The notes under the pieces are model-generated. The model was given only the letters and a program-made list of their open reading frames with translations, had not been told where the DNA came from and did not search any database. A stretch of 64,000 nucleotides of DNA from JACQFK01 sp964619955 (GTDB lineage: Bacteria; Planctomycetota; MHYJ01; JACPRB01): positions 62,001 to 126,000 of the forward strand of contig CAZUJF010000003.1 of assembly GCA_964619955.1 (NCBI GenBank). The letters run 5' to 3'. The translations under genes were made by a program, and so were the position numbers. Each line of letters begins with the position of its first letter. Position 1 is the stretch's first letter. This document shows, in pieces, positions 48,378 to 56,225 of this stretch.

Positions 48378-49640
48378 ATGGTGGAAGCAGGCATCGCGCT
48401 GGCGGGCTTCGCCGCCGGCTTCCTGATCGCGTGGCTGCTCCGTCAGGCGCGCGAAAACCGCGTGCTCGGCGCCGAGCGCGAGGCGCGGGTGCGGCTGGAA
48501 GTGGAGCTCGAGGGGGTGCGAGGCTCCGTCGAGGAGCAGAAGCGCCTGCTCGCGGACGCCGAACTCCGCCTGGGGAACGCGTTCAAGGCGCTCGCCGCGG
48601 ACGCGCTCAAGAGCTCGAACGAATCCTTTCTCGGGCTCGCCCGGCAGACGCTCGACAAACACGTCGCGCAGGCCGCCGGCGACCTGGACCTCCGCAAGAA
48701 GGCGGTGGAAGACCTCATCAAGCCCATCGGCGACGCGCTCAAGGTCTACCAGGAAAAGGCGGACCTGCTCGAACGCGAGCGGCAGAACGCGTACGGCGGC
48801 CTGACCTCGATGCTGCAGTCGGTCGCCCAGACCTCCGAAAAGCTCAAGCAGGAGACGGGCGCGCTCGTGTCCGCGCTGCGCCGGCCGAACGTCCGCGGGC
48901 AGTGGGGCGAGTTCACGCTGCGCCGCGTGGTGGAGCTCGCGGGCATGAGCGAGCACTGCGACTTCAACGTGCAGGAGTCGGTGGCGAACGAGGAGCGGCT
49001 CCAGCGGCCGGACCTGGTCGTGCATCTCCCCAACCAGCGGGACATCGTCGTGGACTCGAAGGCGGTCGCGGACGCCTACTTCGAGGCGCTCGAGGCGCCG
49101 ACCGAGGAGCTGCGGAAAGCCGCCTTGCAAAAGCACGCCGCCCACATGCGCGAGCAGATGAAGGGCCTTTCGAGCAAGCGCTACTGGGAGCGCTTCGCGG
49201 CGTCGGCGGATTTCGTGGTGCTCTTCGTCCCGGCGGAGCCCATCCTGGACGCGGCGGTGCAGCAGGACCCGGCGCTGATCGAGGACGCGATGCTCGGCCG
49301 CGTGGTGATCGCGACGCCGTCCACGCTGGTCGCGCTGCTGAAGGCCGTGGCGTACGGGTGGCGCCAGGAAAAGATGGCGGAGAACGCGCGCGAAGTCTCG
49401 GACCAGGGCCGCAAGCTGCTCGACGCGGTGGCGGTCTGGGCGGGGCACTTCCTCAAGCTGCGCGGCGCGGTCTTCGACGTGGTCCAGCAGTTCAACAACG
49501 TCCAGGGCTCGATGGAGCGCAACGTGCTGCCGAAGGCGATCAAGATGAAGGAGCTCGGGGTGCCGTCGATGAAGGATCTGCCGACGATCGACCCGGTGGC
49601 GGAGGTTCCGAGGGCGGCCGAGCTTCCCAGAACGGAATGA
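48378..49640 (+). CDS. rmuC: DNA recombination protein RmuC
   Basis: 420 residues. N-terminal membrane anchor (about 4-22), a coiled-coil (about 30-200) and the RmuC nuclease-like domain (about 170-370) with LRRPNVRGQWGEFTLRRVVELAGM, RPDLVVHLPNQRDIVVDSKAV and KRYWERFAASADFVVLFVPAEPIL. Limits rearrangements at inverted repeats in E. coli. Lies 3 nt after addA, so end-resection and rearrangement control share a transcript. Confidence 0.93.
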   Translation: MVEAGIALAGFAAGFLIAWLLRQARENRVLGAEREARVRLEVELEGVRGSVEEQKRLLADAELRLGNAFKALAADALKSSNESFLGLARQTLDKHVAQAAGDLDLRKKAVEDLIKPIGDALKVYQEKADLLERERQNAYGGLTSMLQSVAQTSEKLKQETGALVSALRRPNVRGQWGEFTLRRVVELAGMSEHCDFNVQESVANEERLQRPDLVVHLPNQRDIVVDSKAVADAYFEALEAPTEELRKAALQKHAAHMREQMKGLSSKRYWERFAASADFVVLFVPAEPILDAAVQQDPALIEDAMLGRVVIATPSTLVALLKAVAYGWRQEKMAENAREVSDQGRKLLDAVAVWAGHFLKLRGAVFDVVQQFNNVQGSMERNVLPKAIKMKELGVPSMKDLPTIDPVAEVPRAAELPRTE

Positions 49641-49694
49641 GCCGCAAGGGATACGAAGCCCTCCGCAGCCCAACCTCAAGGGGGCGAAGGAGGG

Positions 49695-49868
49695 TTACGC
49701 CGCGACGCACGCCCGCTACGGAATCGCCGGTTCCCCGGACGCACCCGGCAACACACGAAGGATATCGGCTACCGTTGCTCCCGTCAGGGCCTGGCGGAGT
49801 TCACCGCTCCCAAGTTGTACCGGACGCCCGGATCAACACCGACGCCCGCGCGCTGCGCACGTCGCGAC
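49695..49868 (-). ncRNA. ffs: Signal recognition particle RNA with extended helix 5
   Basis: On the minus strand the Ffh-binding domain reads GTGAACTCC then GCCAGGCCC-TGAC-GGGAGCAACGG (loop at 49786-49783), matching the SRP helix 8 consensus with AGGxCC and GGxAGCA on the two sides. A GTGTTGA stretch before it and GTGTTGCCGGG after it match the long bacterial SRP RNA layout. Outer arms CGTCGCGACGTGCGC (49869-49855) and GCGTGCGTCGCGGCG (49712-49698) pair over 15 bp with three wobbles. No room remains for an Alu domain before the predicted start, so it is an intermediate-length form. The tetraloop is UGAC (URRC type), not GGAA. Ends are approximate; the 49641-49694 stretch is an unassigned tail. 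Confidence 0.85.
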
Positions 49869-49874
49869 GCGCTG

Positions 49875-49903
49875 ATTTAAGCAGGCGGCCGGGGGCCGGG
49901 CAA
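49875..49903 (-). promoter_or_regulatory. Promoter of SRP RNA (TTGCCC-N17-TTAAAT)
   Basis: Minus strand: TTGCCC (49903-49898), 17 nt, TTAAAT (49880-49875). Start predicted about 49868, at the first base of the outer SRP helix, which supports both assignments. Confidence 0.6.
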
Positions 49904-49921
49904 GGATAGTTTGAGGAGGGC

Positions 49922-50929
49922 ATGACGAGTCCCCTCGTTTCGATCCTGCTGCCGGTCTACAACGCCGAGGCGACGCTGCCGGCGGCGCTCGAATCCATCC
50001 GGCGCCAGACCTTCAAGGAGTGGGAGCTGATCGTCGTCGACGACGGCTCCAGCGACCGCACGCCGGAGCTTCTGGCCGCGGCGGCGAAGCGCGAGCCGCG
50101 GATGAAGCTGCTCTCGGAGGTCCACGTCGGCCTCGTCGAGGCGCTGAGGACGGCATCCCTGCACGCCTCGGGCGAGCTGATCGCGCGCATGGACGCCGAC
50201 GACGTCATGCATCCGCGCCGGCTCCTGCTGCAGGTCACGCGCATGGATTCGCCGCCGGCGGTGGACGTGCTGGCGACGCGGGTGCGCTGTCTGGGGCGCA
50301 CGGGGGAGGGGATGCGGCGCTACGTGGAATGGCAGAACGCGCTGCTCACGCACGAGCAGATCCTCACGAATCTCTTCGTCGAAAGCCCGATCGCCCATCC
50401 CACGGTGATGCTGCGGCGGGATCTCTTCGAGCGGGCGGGGGGCTACCGCGATCCCGGCTGGGCGGAGGACTACGACCTCTGGCACCGGATGCGGGAGCAC
50501 GGCGCGCGGTTCGAGAAGCTGCCGCGCTCGCTGCTCTCGTGGCGCGACCACGAGCGGCGCCTGACGCGGACGCACCCGATGTATTCCGAAAAGCGCTTCC
50601 ACGAGGCGAAGGTGCATTATTTCCTGAGGCATCCGATGGCGCGGCAGCCGCTGACGGTCTGGGGGGCGGGGCCGACCGGCCGCGCCTGGGTCCGCGACCT
50701 GCTGCGCGCCGGGGCGGCGGTGGAGGCCGTCATCGACATCGATCCGGAGAAGATCGGCCGCACGATCGCCGACGGCCGGGTGCGGGTGCTGTCCCCCGAG
50801 GAGGGGCTCGCCTCCCGGAGCGGACCCGTGCTCGGCGCGGTGGGCTCCCGGGGCGCCCGGGACCTGATCCGCGCGCGGCTGCTCCAGGCCGGGCTCGAGG
50901 AAGGGCGCGGGTTCCTCTTCGTGGCGTAA
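49922..50929 (+). CDS. GT2 glycosyltransferase with a C-terminal Rossmann-like domain
   Basis: 335 residues. GT-A domain (1-about 225): VSILLPVYNAEATLPAALESI, VVDDGSSDRTPELL, ARMDADDVMHPRRL (DxD) and GWAEDYDLWHRM (acceptor ED motif). A second domain (about 237-335) reads LTVWGAGPTGRAWVRDLLRAGAAVEAVIDIDPEKIGRTI, a Rossmann-like nucleotide-binding fold as in PglD-type N-termini. Transfers a sugar from a nucleotide donor, probably for surface glycans. Strong GAGGAGGG before ATG. Confidence 0.88.
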   Translation: MTSPLVSILLPVYNAEATLPAALESIRRQTFKEWELIVVDDGSSDRTPELLAAAAKREPRMKLLSEVHVGLVEALRTASLHASGELIARMDADDVMHPRRLLLQVTRMDSPPAVDVLATRVRCLGRTGEGMRRYVEWQNALLTHEQILTNLFVESPIAHPTVMLRRDLFERAGGYRDPGWAEDYDLWHRMREHGARFEKLPRSLLSWRDHERRLTRTHPMYSEKRFHEAKVHYFLRHPMARQPLTVWGAGPTGRAWVRDLLRAGAAVEAVIDIDPEKIGRTIADGRVRVLSPEEGLASRSGPVLGAVGSRGARDLIRARLLQAGLEEGRGFLFVA

Positions 50930-51104
50930 GTACCTATCTCAGTAGGCATCGTCGCCGCCACCCCCCGGGGGGCGTGCCGATAGGCGTCGCCGTCCGGCGT
51001 CGCTCGTCGTCGACAGCCCTCTTCGAGGCTCGTCTCCTCCTCGCTCCTTGGACGGCTCACCTCTCGACACGCCGCGGCTCACGAGGCCTACTGAGATAGG
51101 TACT
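50929..51104. mobile_element. MITE-like element with 19-bp perfect terminal inverted repeats
   Basis: AGTACCTATCTCAGTAGGC (50929-50947) and its exact reverse complement GCCTACTGAGATAGGTACT (51086-51104) bound a 176-bp GC-rich segment with no ORF. TAAG stands at the left outer edge (50927-50930) and again at the right (51104-51107), a possible short target duplication. The left end contains the last base of the glycosyltransferase stop, and the right end is 8 nt before the -10 of the next gene. No transposase is nearby, so a miniature non-autonomous element or a structured RNA are both possible. Confidence 0.6.
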
Positions 51105-51111
51105 AAGCGTG

Positions 51112-51117
51112 TATAGT
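51112..51117 (+). promoter_or_regulatory. TATAGT -10-like box 6 nt before the interrupted WD40 gene
   Basis: TATAGT, 6 nt, ATG 51124, with the inverted-repeat element immediately upstream. If used it means the element sets the position of the -35 region. Confidence 0.4.
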
Positions 51118-51123
51118 AGTCAT

Positions 51124-52080
51124 ATGCGCGCCGCCGGACTGCTGCTCGCCCTGGGCCTGCTTCCGGACGTCTCCCCGTCCCGGGGGCTGGACTTCACGCG
51201 CTTCGAGCAGCTGCAGCTTCACGAAAACTGGTACTCCCACCACGTGAGCCCCACGGGGGATCTTTTCGCCGTCCTGCAGGGGGCGAAGATCCGGCTGATC
51301 GACGTCCGGACGGCGCGCGAAGTGCGCGTGCTCGAGGGCCACGCCGCCGAGGTGCACGATCTGGGATGGAGCCAGGACGGCCGCACGCTGGCCTCGACCT
51401 CCATGGACGGCGTCGTCCTGGTCTGGGAGGTCGGCAGCGGCCGGAATCTGCTCAATCTGAAACCTCACTCCGGCTACACCTGAGCGGTCGCGGTCGCCCC
51501 GGGCGGGGCGCGGCTCGCGACCGGGGGGAGCGAAGACAACCAGGTGCGCGTCTTCGAGATTCCCAGCGGGAAGGAAGTGGCCACCGGAACCTCCGGGGGA
51601 GGCGCCACGTATTCGCTGATCTGGACGGGGGACGGCCGGCACCTGGTCTCGCACCACGCCAATTTCACGGTCCGCGCCTGGCGCGCGGACACGGTCGCCG
51701 AAGCGTCGAGCTTCGGAGTCGTGCCGTACCAGAGCGACGCCGAAGCCGCGTCCCCGGACGGGCGCTGGGTCGCCTATCCGCTCGCCGACGGGAGCATCGT
51801 GCTCCGCGACTGCGCGACGTGGAAGGAGGTCCGCCGCTTCGAGGGGCACGCCAAAGGCACGATGACGGTCGCCTTCCATCCGGGGGGCCGGGTGCTGGTG
51901 AGCGCGGGGACGACGGGGTCGCTGCGGTTCTGGGATCTCGGCTCGGGCCGCCTCGTGGCCGACCGTCCCGTCGACCTGGGCGACCAGGCGAAATTCGGAG
52001 CGCTCGGTTTTCCGGCGAACGGCGCCGGTCTGATCTTCGCGGGACCGAAGGGCATTCACATCTTCGGGCCGGGCAAATGA
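51124..52080 (+). pseudogene. WD40-repeat protein with an in-frame TGA
   Basis: A 318-codon reading frame interrupted once, by TGA at 51481-51483. Before it: signal-like start MRAAGLLLALGLLPDVSPSRG and WD40 units ending LKPHSGYT. After it, in the same frame, AVAVAPGGARLATGGSEDNQVRVFEIPSG continues a WD40 repeat. Trp (TGG) fits the site (GYT-W-AVAVAPGG), so one G-to-A change explains the stop. The frame runs to the ATGA overlap with its paralog at 52077. It is a recent nonsense mutation, a read-through site, or a sequencing error. TGA is an ordinary stop elsewhere in the window, so a changed code is excluded. Confidence 0.82.
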
Positions 52081-53333
52081 GCGCGGGCGCGGGCCTGGCG
52101 CTGGTCGCGGCCCTGCTTTGGGATGTCAGCCCCCCCTCCCGCGGTCTGGATCCCCAGCGGCTGGGTCTGGAGCGCGTGCTCGCCCCGCTGGGAGGCCAGC
52201 TCGCCGGCCTCTCGTTCAGCCCGGACGGACGCCGCCTCGCGCTCGGCTGTTCGAAGGGCGTCCTGATCTACGACGCCCGGCGCTGGACCCTCGAGGCGCA
52301 GCTGGACGGGCTGGAGTCCGTCATCCTGTCCGTGGCCTGGAGCCCCGACGGGGCGTTCATCGCCGGCGGCGCGTTCGACGGCAAGATCCTGCTGTGGAGG
52401 GCCGCCTCCGGGGTCCGCGAGCGGGTCCTCGCCGGTCACGGGGCCCATGTCTCGGGGCTGGAGTGGAGCCGGGACGGGACGCGGCTCCTGTCCGGATCCC
52501 TCGACGGGACGGCAAGGCTCTGGGAGTTGCGGAGCGGCGCGGAGCTGAGGCAGTTCGGGACGCCGGAAGCGTCGCTGCTGGCCGTGCGTTTCGAGGACGG
52601 GGACCGGAAGGTCCGGGCGGCGCTCGGGAACAACAGCGTCCGTCTCTGGGAGGCCGGGACGGGGCGGGAGCTGTCCCAGCTGGCCGGGGCGCCGGGCCTG
52701 ATCTCGGCCGCGGCGTTCTCCCCCGACGGCGCCTTCGCCTGCGGGAACGGGGCGGGCGACCTCCGGATCCGGCGGCTCGAGCCCGGCGCCGCCGAGTCCG
52801 CGCTCCCGGCAGGGGAGGGCGGCGCGGCGCTGGGGCGCCTGGCCTTCACGCCCGATGCCCGGCATCTCATCGGGGTCACGCACGCGGGAGGCGTCCGGAT
52901 CTGGGAAACGCGCTCGGGCGAACTCCGGAGCGCGCTCTCGGCGGGCCCCGGGGTGCTGGAAGCCGTCGCCCTGGATCCGGGGGGCCGTTGTTTCGTCACC
53001 GTGGGACAGGACCGCCTGCTCCGGATCTGGGCTCCGCTGGCGGGGGACCTGGCCCGCGTCCGTCCGCGCGGTTTCTTCGGGATCCGGGTGGATCTGGCGG
53101 GGGAGGGGCGCGTCCAGATCACGGACGTGCTGGCGGGGACGCCGGCCGCCGCCGCGGGGCTGCGCGTGGGGGACCGCCTGCGCGCGATCGACGGCGTGCC
53201 GGTCGCCCAGGCGCTGCACGTGGTGGATCTCATCGGCCGGCATTTCGCGGACGAGGAGCTGCTCGTGAGCCTGGAGCGCGACGGGGGCGGCCTCGAGGTG
53301 CGGGCGAAACTGGCGAAGCGGACCGAGGAATAG
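52077..53333 (+). CDS. WD40-repeat protein with C-terminal PDZ domain
   Basis: 418 residues. Starts GLALVAALLWDVSPPSRGLDPQRLGL, which closely parallels the start of the preceding interrupted gene (GLLPDVSPSRGLDFTRF), so the two are tandem duplicates. About seven WD40 repeats (about 40-330), then a PDZ-like domain (about 345-418): GFFGIRVDLAGEGRVQITDVLAGTPAAAAGLRVGDRLRAIDGVPV. Propeller plus PDZ suggests a periplasmic scaffold that gathers clients. Coupled to the upstream gene by ATGA. Confidence 0.85.
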   Translation: MSAGAGLALVAALLWDVSPPSRGLDPQRLGLERVLAPLGGQLAGLSFSPDGRRLALGCSKGVLIYDARRWTLEAQLDGLESVILSVAWSPDGAFIAGGAFDGKILLWRAASGVRERVLAGHGAHVSGLEWSRDGTRLLSGSLDGTARLWELRSGAELRQFGTPEASLLAVRFEDGDRKVRAALGNNSVRLWEAGTGRELSQLAGAPGLISAAAFSPDGAFACGNGAGDLRIRRLEPGAAESALPAGEGGAALGRLAFTPDARHLIGVTHAGGVRIWETRSGELRSALSAGPGVLEAVALDPGGRCFVTVGQDRLLRIWAPLAGDLARVRPRGFFGIRVDLAGEGRVQITDVLAGTPAAAAGLRVGDRLRAIDGVPVAQALHVVDLIGRHFADEELLVSLERDGGGLEVRAKLAKRTEE

Positions 53334-53366
53334 GGCGGACCGTGGACGAAGGACGGCTCCGCAGCC

Positions 53367-53372
53367 CATAAT
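53367..53372 (+). promoter_or_regulatory. CATAAT -10-like box 6 nt before the DNA glycosylase
   Basis: CATAAT then 6 nt to TTG 53379. Weak but fits the near-leaderless pattern seen across the window. Confidence 0.35.
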
Positions 53373-53378
53373 GGGCGC

Positions 53379-54224
53379 TTGGCCCAGCGAACAAAGTGTC
53401 TCCTTCAAGCGCCGCGCTTCGATCTCCGGCACACGCTGGAGAGCGGCCAGTATTTCCGCTGGACGCGCGAAGACGACGGCTACCTCGTGCAGCACGGGGC
53501 GCGGCTGTTTCTCATCCGGCAGGAGGGGCGGACGCTGTACGCCGAGGGGGCGGACGAGGCGTTCCTGTTCGAGTTCCTCGCCCTGGATCACGACTTCCCG
53601 GCGATCGAGCGGGCGCTGCGGAAGGACCGGACCCTGCGGCCGGCGCTGGACGCCTTTCCCGGCCTCCGCATCCTGAGGCAGGATCCCTGGGAATGCCTCT
53701 GCGCGTTCCTGACGTCGATCGCGTCGAACATCCCGCGCATCACGCGGAACGTCGAGGACATGGCGCGCACGTACGGGCGGCGGATCCGCTTCGGCGACCG
53801 CGTGCGGCACACGTTCCCGGGTCCCGAAGAGATGGGGGACGAGGCGGGGCTGCGGGAGCTGAAGATCGGGTTCCGCGCGCGCTATCTGGCCCAGGCCGCG
53901 CGGCTCGCCCACGGCGGGCTGCTGGACGAGATCCGGCATCTCGACCTGGACGACGCCCGGGCGGCCCTCATGGTCCTGCCCGGCGTGGCGGAGAAGGTGG
54001 CGGACTGCCTGCTGCTCTTCGCGTACGGACGCCTGGAGGCCTTTCCGGTCGACACCTGGATCCGGAAGGTGATGACCCGCCTGTATTTCAAGGGCCGGCG
54101 GGTGCCGGATGCGGCGATCCGCGCGTTCGCCGCCGGCCGCTGGGGCGCGCTCGCGGGCTACGCCCAGCAGTACCTCTACCACTGGAGCCGCTCCAGGAAG
54201 CTTGATGCCCGGCGGCCCCTGTGA
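53379..54224 (+). CDS. OGG1/AlkA-type HhH-GPD DNA glycosylase
   Basis: 281 residues, TTG start. The N-terminal domain matches OGG1-like enzymes (FDLRHTLESGQYFRWTRE). Helix-hairpin-helix LPGVAEKVADCLLLFAYGRLEAFPVDTW holds the catalytic Lys (about 206) and Asp (about 225), as in OGG1 GVGTKVADC...PVD. So it is a bifunctional glycosylase/lyase for oxidised purines, probably 8-oxoguanine. A start slightly further downstream cannot be excluded. Confidence 0.88.
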   Translation: MAQRTKCLLQAPRFDLRHTLESGQYFRWTREDDGYLVQHGARLFLIRQEGRTLYAEGADEAFLFEFLALDHDFPAIERALRKDRTLRPALDAFPGLRILRQDPWECLCAFLTSIASNIPRITRNVEDMARTYGRRIRFGDRVRHTFPGPEEMGDEAGLRELKIGFRARYLAQAARLAHGGLLDEIRHLDLDDARAALMVLPGVAEKVADCLLLFAYGRLEAFPVDTWIRKVMTRLYFKGRRVPDAAIRAFAAGRWGALAGYAQQYLYHWSRSRKLDARRPL

Positions 54225-54230
54225 TGTAAT
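54225..54230 (+). promoter_or_regulatory. TGTAAT -10-like box 9 nt before the DRTGG ATPase
   Basis: TGTAAT then 9 nt to GTG 54240. It overlaps the glycosylase stop; no -35 recognised. Confidence 0.35.
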
Positions 54231-54239
54231 CCTTCCCTC

Positions 54240-55325
54240 GTGAAGAACCTCTTCATCACCTCGACCCGCCACAACGAAGGCAAGACCGTCGTGACGCTCG
54301 GTCTGACGGCGGCGTTCTCCAAGAAGCTCAAGGTCGGCTACATGAAGCCGGTGGGCCGCGGCTCGGTGGAGTTCGCGGGGGAGAAGATCGACCACGACGC
54401 CGTCCTCATCAAGGAAACCTGCCGCATCCCCGCCTTCGTGCGCGACATGGGCCCGGTCTGCTACGACGGCTTCCCGACGCAGTGGATCAGCCCGGAGGGC
54501 CGCGACGCCGTGGTCCAGAAGATCCGCGCGGGCTACGCGAAGGTCTCGGCGGGCAAGGACCTGCTGGTCATCGAGGGCACGGGCAACGCCGCCGCGGGGG
54601 CCGCCTTCGGACTCTCCAACGCGTTCCTCGCCAAGCAGCTGGACGCGAAGGTGGTCCTCGTCGCCTCGGGCGGCGTGGGCCAGCCCACGGACGAGATCAT
54701 CCTCAACAAGACCTACTTCGAGCGCGCGGGCATCGAGGTGCTCGGGGTGATCGTGAACAAGGCCTATCCCCACGAATTCGACCGCATCGACCAGTGGATG
54801 CGGCGCGTGCTCGACCAGATGGGCGTGCGGCTGCTCGGCATGATTCCCTATGAGCCGGACCTCGCGCGGGCCTCGCTGCTGACGCTCTTCGAGCGCTTCC
54901 GCGGCCGCTGCCTGAACAACGAGGCGGGCATGGAGAAGCCGCTCGGCAAGGTCGTGCTGGGCGCGGCGAGTGCCGGGACGATCCTCGAGAAGCTGACGGG
55001 CCAGGTCACGCTGATCTGCCCGGTGGACCGGGAGGACGTGCTCGTCGCGGCGCTCTCGGCGATGTTCCTCGGCGGCCGACGGGACCTCTCCCTCTCGTCG
55101 ATCGTGGTGACCGACCAGGGCCGGCTCTCGGACACGGTGCTCAAGATGATCCGGAGGACGACCATCCCGGTCCTCCAGGTGGAGCCGGACGCCTTCTCGG
55201 TGGTTTCCGAGCTGCACGCCTCGAATTTCAAGATCCTTCCCTCGGACACGGACAAGATCAAGCGGGCGGTCCAGATCGTCCAGGAACGGGTGGACGTGGC
55301 GGCCACGCTCGCGGGGCTCTCGTAG
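54240..55325 (+). CDS. P-loop ATPase with DRTGG domain (BioD/Pta N-terminal type)
   Basis: 361 residues, GTG start. N-terminal BioD-like P-loop domain: FITSTRHNEGKTVVTLGLTAAF (Walker A STRHNEGKT), LLVIEGTGNAAAGAAFGLSN and VVLVASGGVGQPTDEI. Residues about 215-335 match a DRTGG domain as found in the N-terminal part of some phosphotransacetylases. The Pta catalytic domain is absent, so this is a stand-alone regulatory-type protein of unknown ligand. Confidence 0.82.
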   Translation: MKNLFITSTRHNEGKTVVTLGLTAAFSKKLKVGYMKPVGRGSVEFAGEKIDHDAVLIKETCRIPAFVRDMGPVCYDGFPTQWISPEGRDAVVQKIRAGYAKVSAGKDLLVIEGTGNAAAGAAFGLSNAFLAKQLDAKVVLVASGGVGQPTDEIILNKTYFERAGIEVLGVIVNKAYPHEFDRIDQWMRRVLDQMGVRLLGMIPYEPDLARASLLTLFERFRGRCLNNEAGMEKPLGKVVLGAASAGTILEKLTGQVTLICPVDREDVLVAALSAMFLGGRRDLSLSSIVVTDQGRLSDTVLKMIRRTTIPVLQVEPDAFSVVSELHASNFKILPSDTDKIKRAVQIVQERVDVAATLAGLS

Positions 55326-55340
55326 GGGTTCGACACGCAG

Positions 55341-55381
55341 GATTCACCGGGGTGCCTCACCATGGGGCACCCCGGTGAATC
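55341..55381. terminator. 16-bp perfect hairpin before dapB
   Basis: GATTCACCGGGGTGCC (55341-55356), 9-nt loop, GGCACCCCGGTGAATC (55366-55381). It follows the DRTGG ATPase stop by 15 nt and has no U-tract. Shares GATTCAC-YGGG with the hairpin after dapB. Confidence 0.7.
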
Positions 55382-55409
55382 GATGCGGGCTCACCATAAA
55401 GAGGCGGCC

Positions 55410-56081
55410 ATGAAGATCGCGATCAACGGCGCCTGCGGGCGCATGGGGCTGGCCGTGGCGCGCGCCGCGGAGGAGGCCGGAGTCGAGGTGGCGGTCCGGA
55501 TCGACGTCGTCGCCGGCGAGGGCGTGGTGAAGCATCTCGCCTCGAAGGTGGACGCGCTCGTCGACTTCTCCGCCCCCGAGGCCTCCCTCGAGCGGCTCTC
55601 GGAATGCCTGACGCTGGGCGTGCCCGCGGTGATCTGCACCACGGGATTCACGGGGGCGCAGAAGGCGAGGCTCGACGAGGCGTCGAAGAAGATCCCCGTG
55701 CTCTTCTCGTCCAACATGAGCGTCGGGGTCAACCTGCTCTTCAAGAAGGCGCCGGAGATCGCGAAGATCCTGGGGCCGGCCTACGACATGGCCATCGTCG
55801 AAACGCACCACCGTTTCAAGAAGGACGCGCCGAGCGGCACGGCGAAGACGCTGGCGGAGCGCATCGAGGCGGCGACCGGGCGCAAGGTGGACGTCTCGTC
55901 GGTGCGTTCGGGCGACGTGGTGGGGGACCATCGGATCATCTTCGGTTCGCTGGGAGACTCCATCGAGATCGTCCATCGCGCCTCGAACCGGGACATTTTC
56001 GCGCGGGGGTCCATCGATGCGGCGCGCTGGATCGCGGGCAAACCCGCGGGCATGTACACGATGCTGGACGTGATCGGCTAG
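55410..56081 (+). CDS. dapB: 4-hydroxy-tetrahydrodipicolinate reductase DapB
   Basis: Reduces the dihydrodipicolinate precursor in lysine and meso-diaminopimelate synthesis. 223 residues (short-form). Rossmann start MKIAINGACGRMGLAVA, FSAPEASLERL, ICTTGFTGAQKARL, NMSVGVNLLFKKAPE, and the catalytic ETHHRFKKDAPSGTAKTLA with the His pair and Lys. Ends with TMLDVIG. Starts at ATG 55410 with GAGG 6 nt upstream. Flanked by the two related long hairpins. Confidence 0.96.
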   Translation: MKIAINGACGRMGLAVARAAEEAGVEVAVRIDVVAGEGVVKHLASKVDALVDFSAPEASLERLSECLTLGVPAVICTTGFTGAQKARLDEASKKIPVLFSSNMSVGVNLLFKKAPEIAKILGPAYDMAIVETHHRFKKDAPSGTAKTLAERIEAATGRKVDVSSVRSGDVVGDHRIIFGSLGDSIEIVHRASNRDIFARGSIDAARWIAGKPAGMYTMLDVIG

Positions 56082-56094
56082 TGGTGAGTCAGCT

Positions 56095-56139
56095 TTGATT
56101 CACTGGGTTGTCCTCCAGCGGGACAACCCAGTGAATCAA
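56095..56139. terminator. 19-bp perfect hairpin after dapB
   Basis: TTGATTCACTGGGTTGTCC (56095-56113), loop TCCAGCG, GGACAACCCAGTGAATCAA (56121-56139). No U-tract. Same GATTCAC-YGGG start as the 55341 hairpin, with differences that keep pairing. Confidence 0.75.
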
Positions 56140-56171
56140 GCGTATCGAACCATTGGACCCTTCCTAATTCC

Positions 56172-56200
56172 TTGACGCTCAAGGACCTCGCTGTTTTAAT
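56172..56200 (+). promoter_or_regulatory. Promoter of the HU-like gene (TTGACG-N17-TTTAAT)
   Basis: TTGACG (56172-56177), 17 nt, TTTAAT (56195-56200). A GGAGGA Shine-Dalgarno follows in the leader before GTG 56226. The long ORF that begins at the -35 TTG is therefore not the true start. Confidence 0.72.
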
Positions 56201-56225
56201 ACGCCGGTCTTACCGCGGAGGACCT

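Noticed and set aside
45441..49679. 1412-codon open frame on the minus strand
   Set aside because: It lies opposite addA and rmuC, which have full sets of family motifs; long antisense frames are expected in GC-rich DNA.
51481..51483. TGA as selenocysteine or reassigned codon
   Set aside because: No SECIS-like hairpin was recognised, WD40 proteins do not use selenocysteine, and TGA ends many genes here, including lpxD, trpC and trpE.
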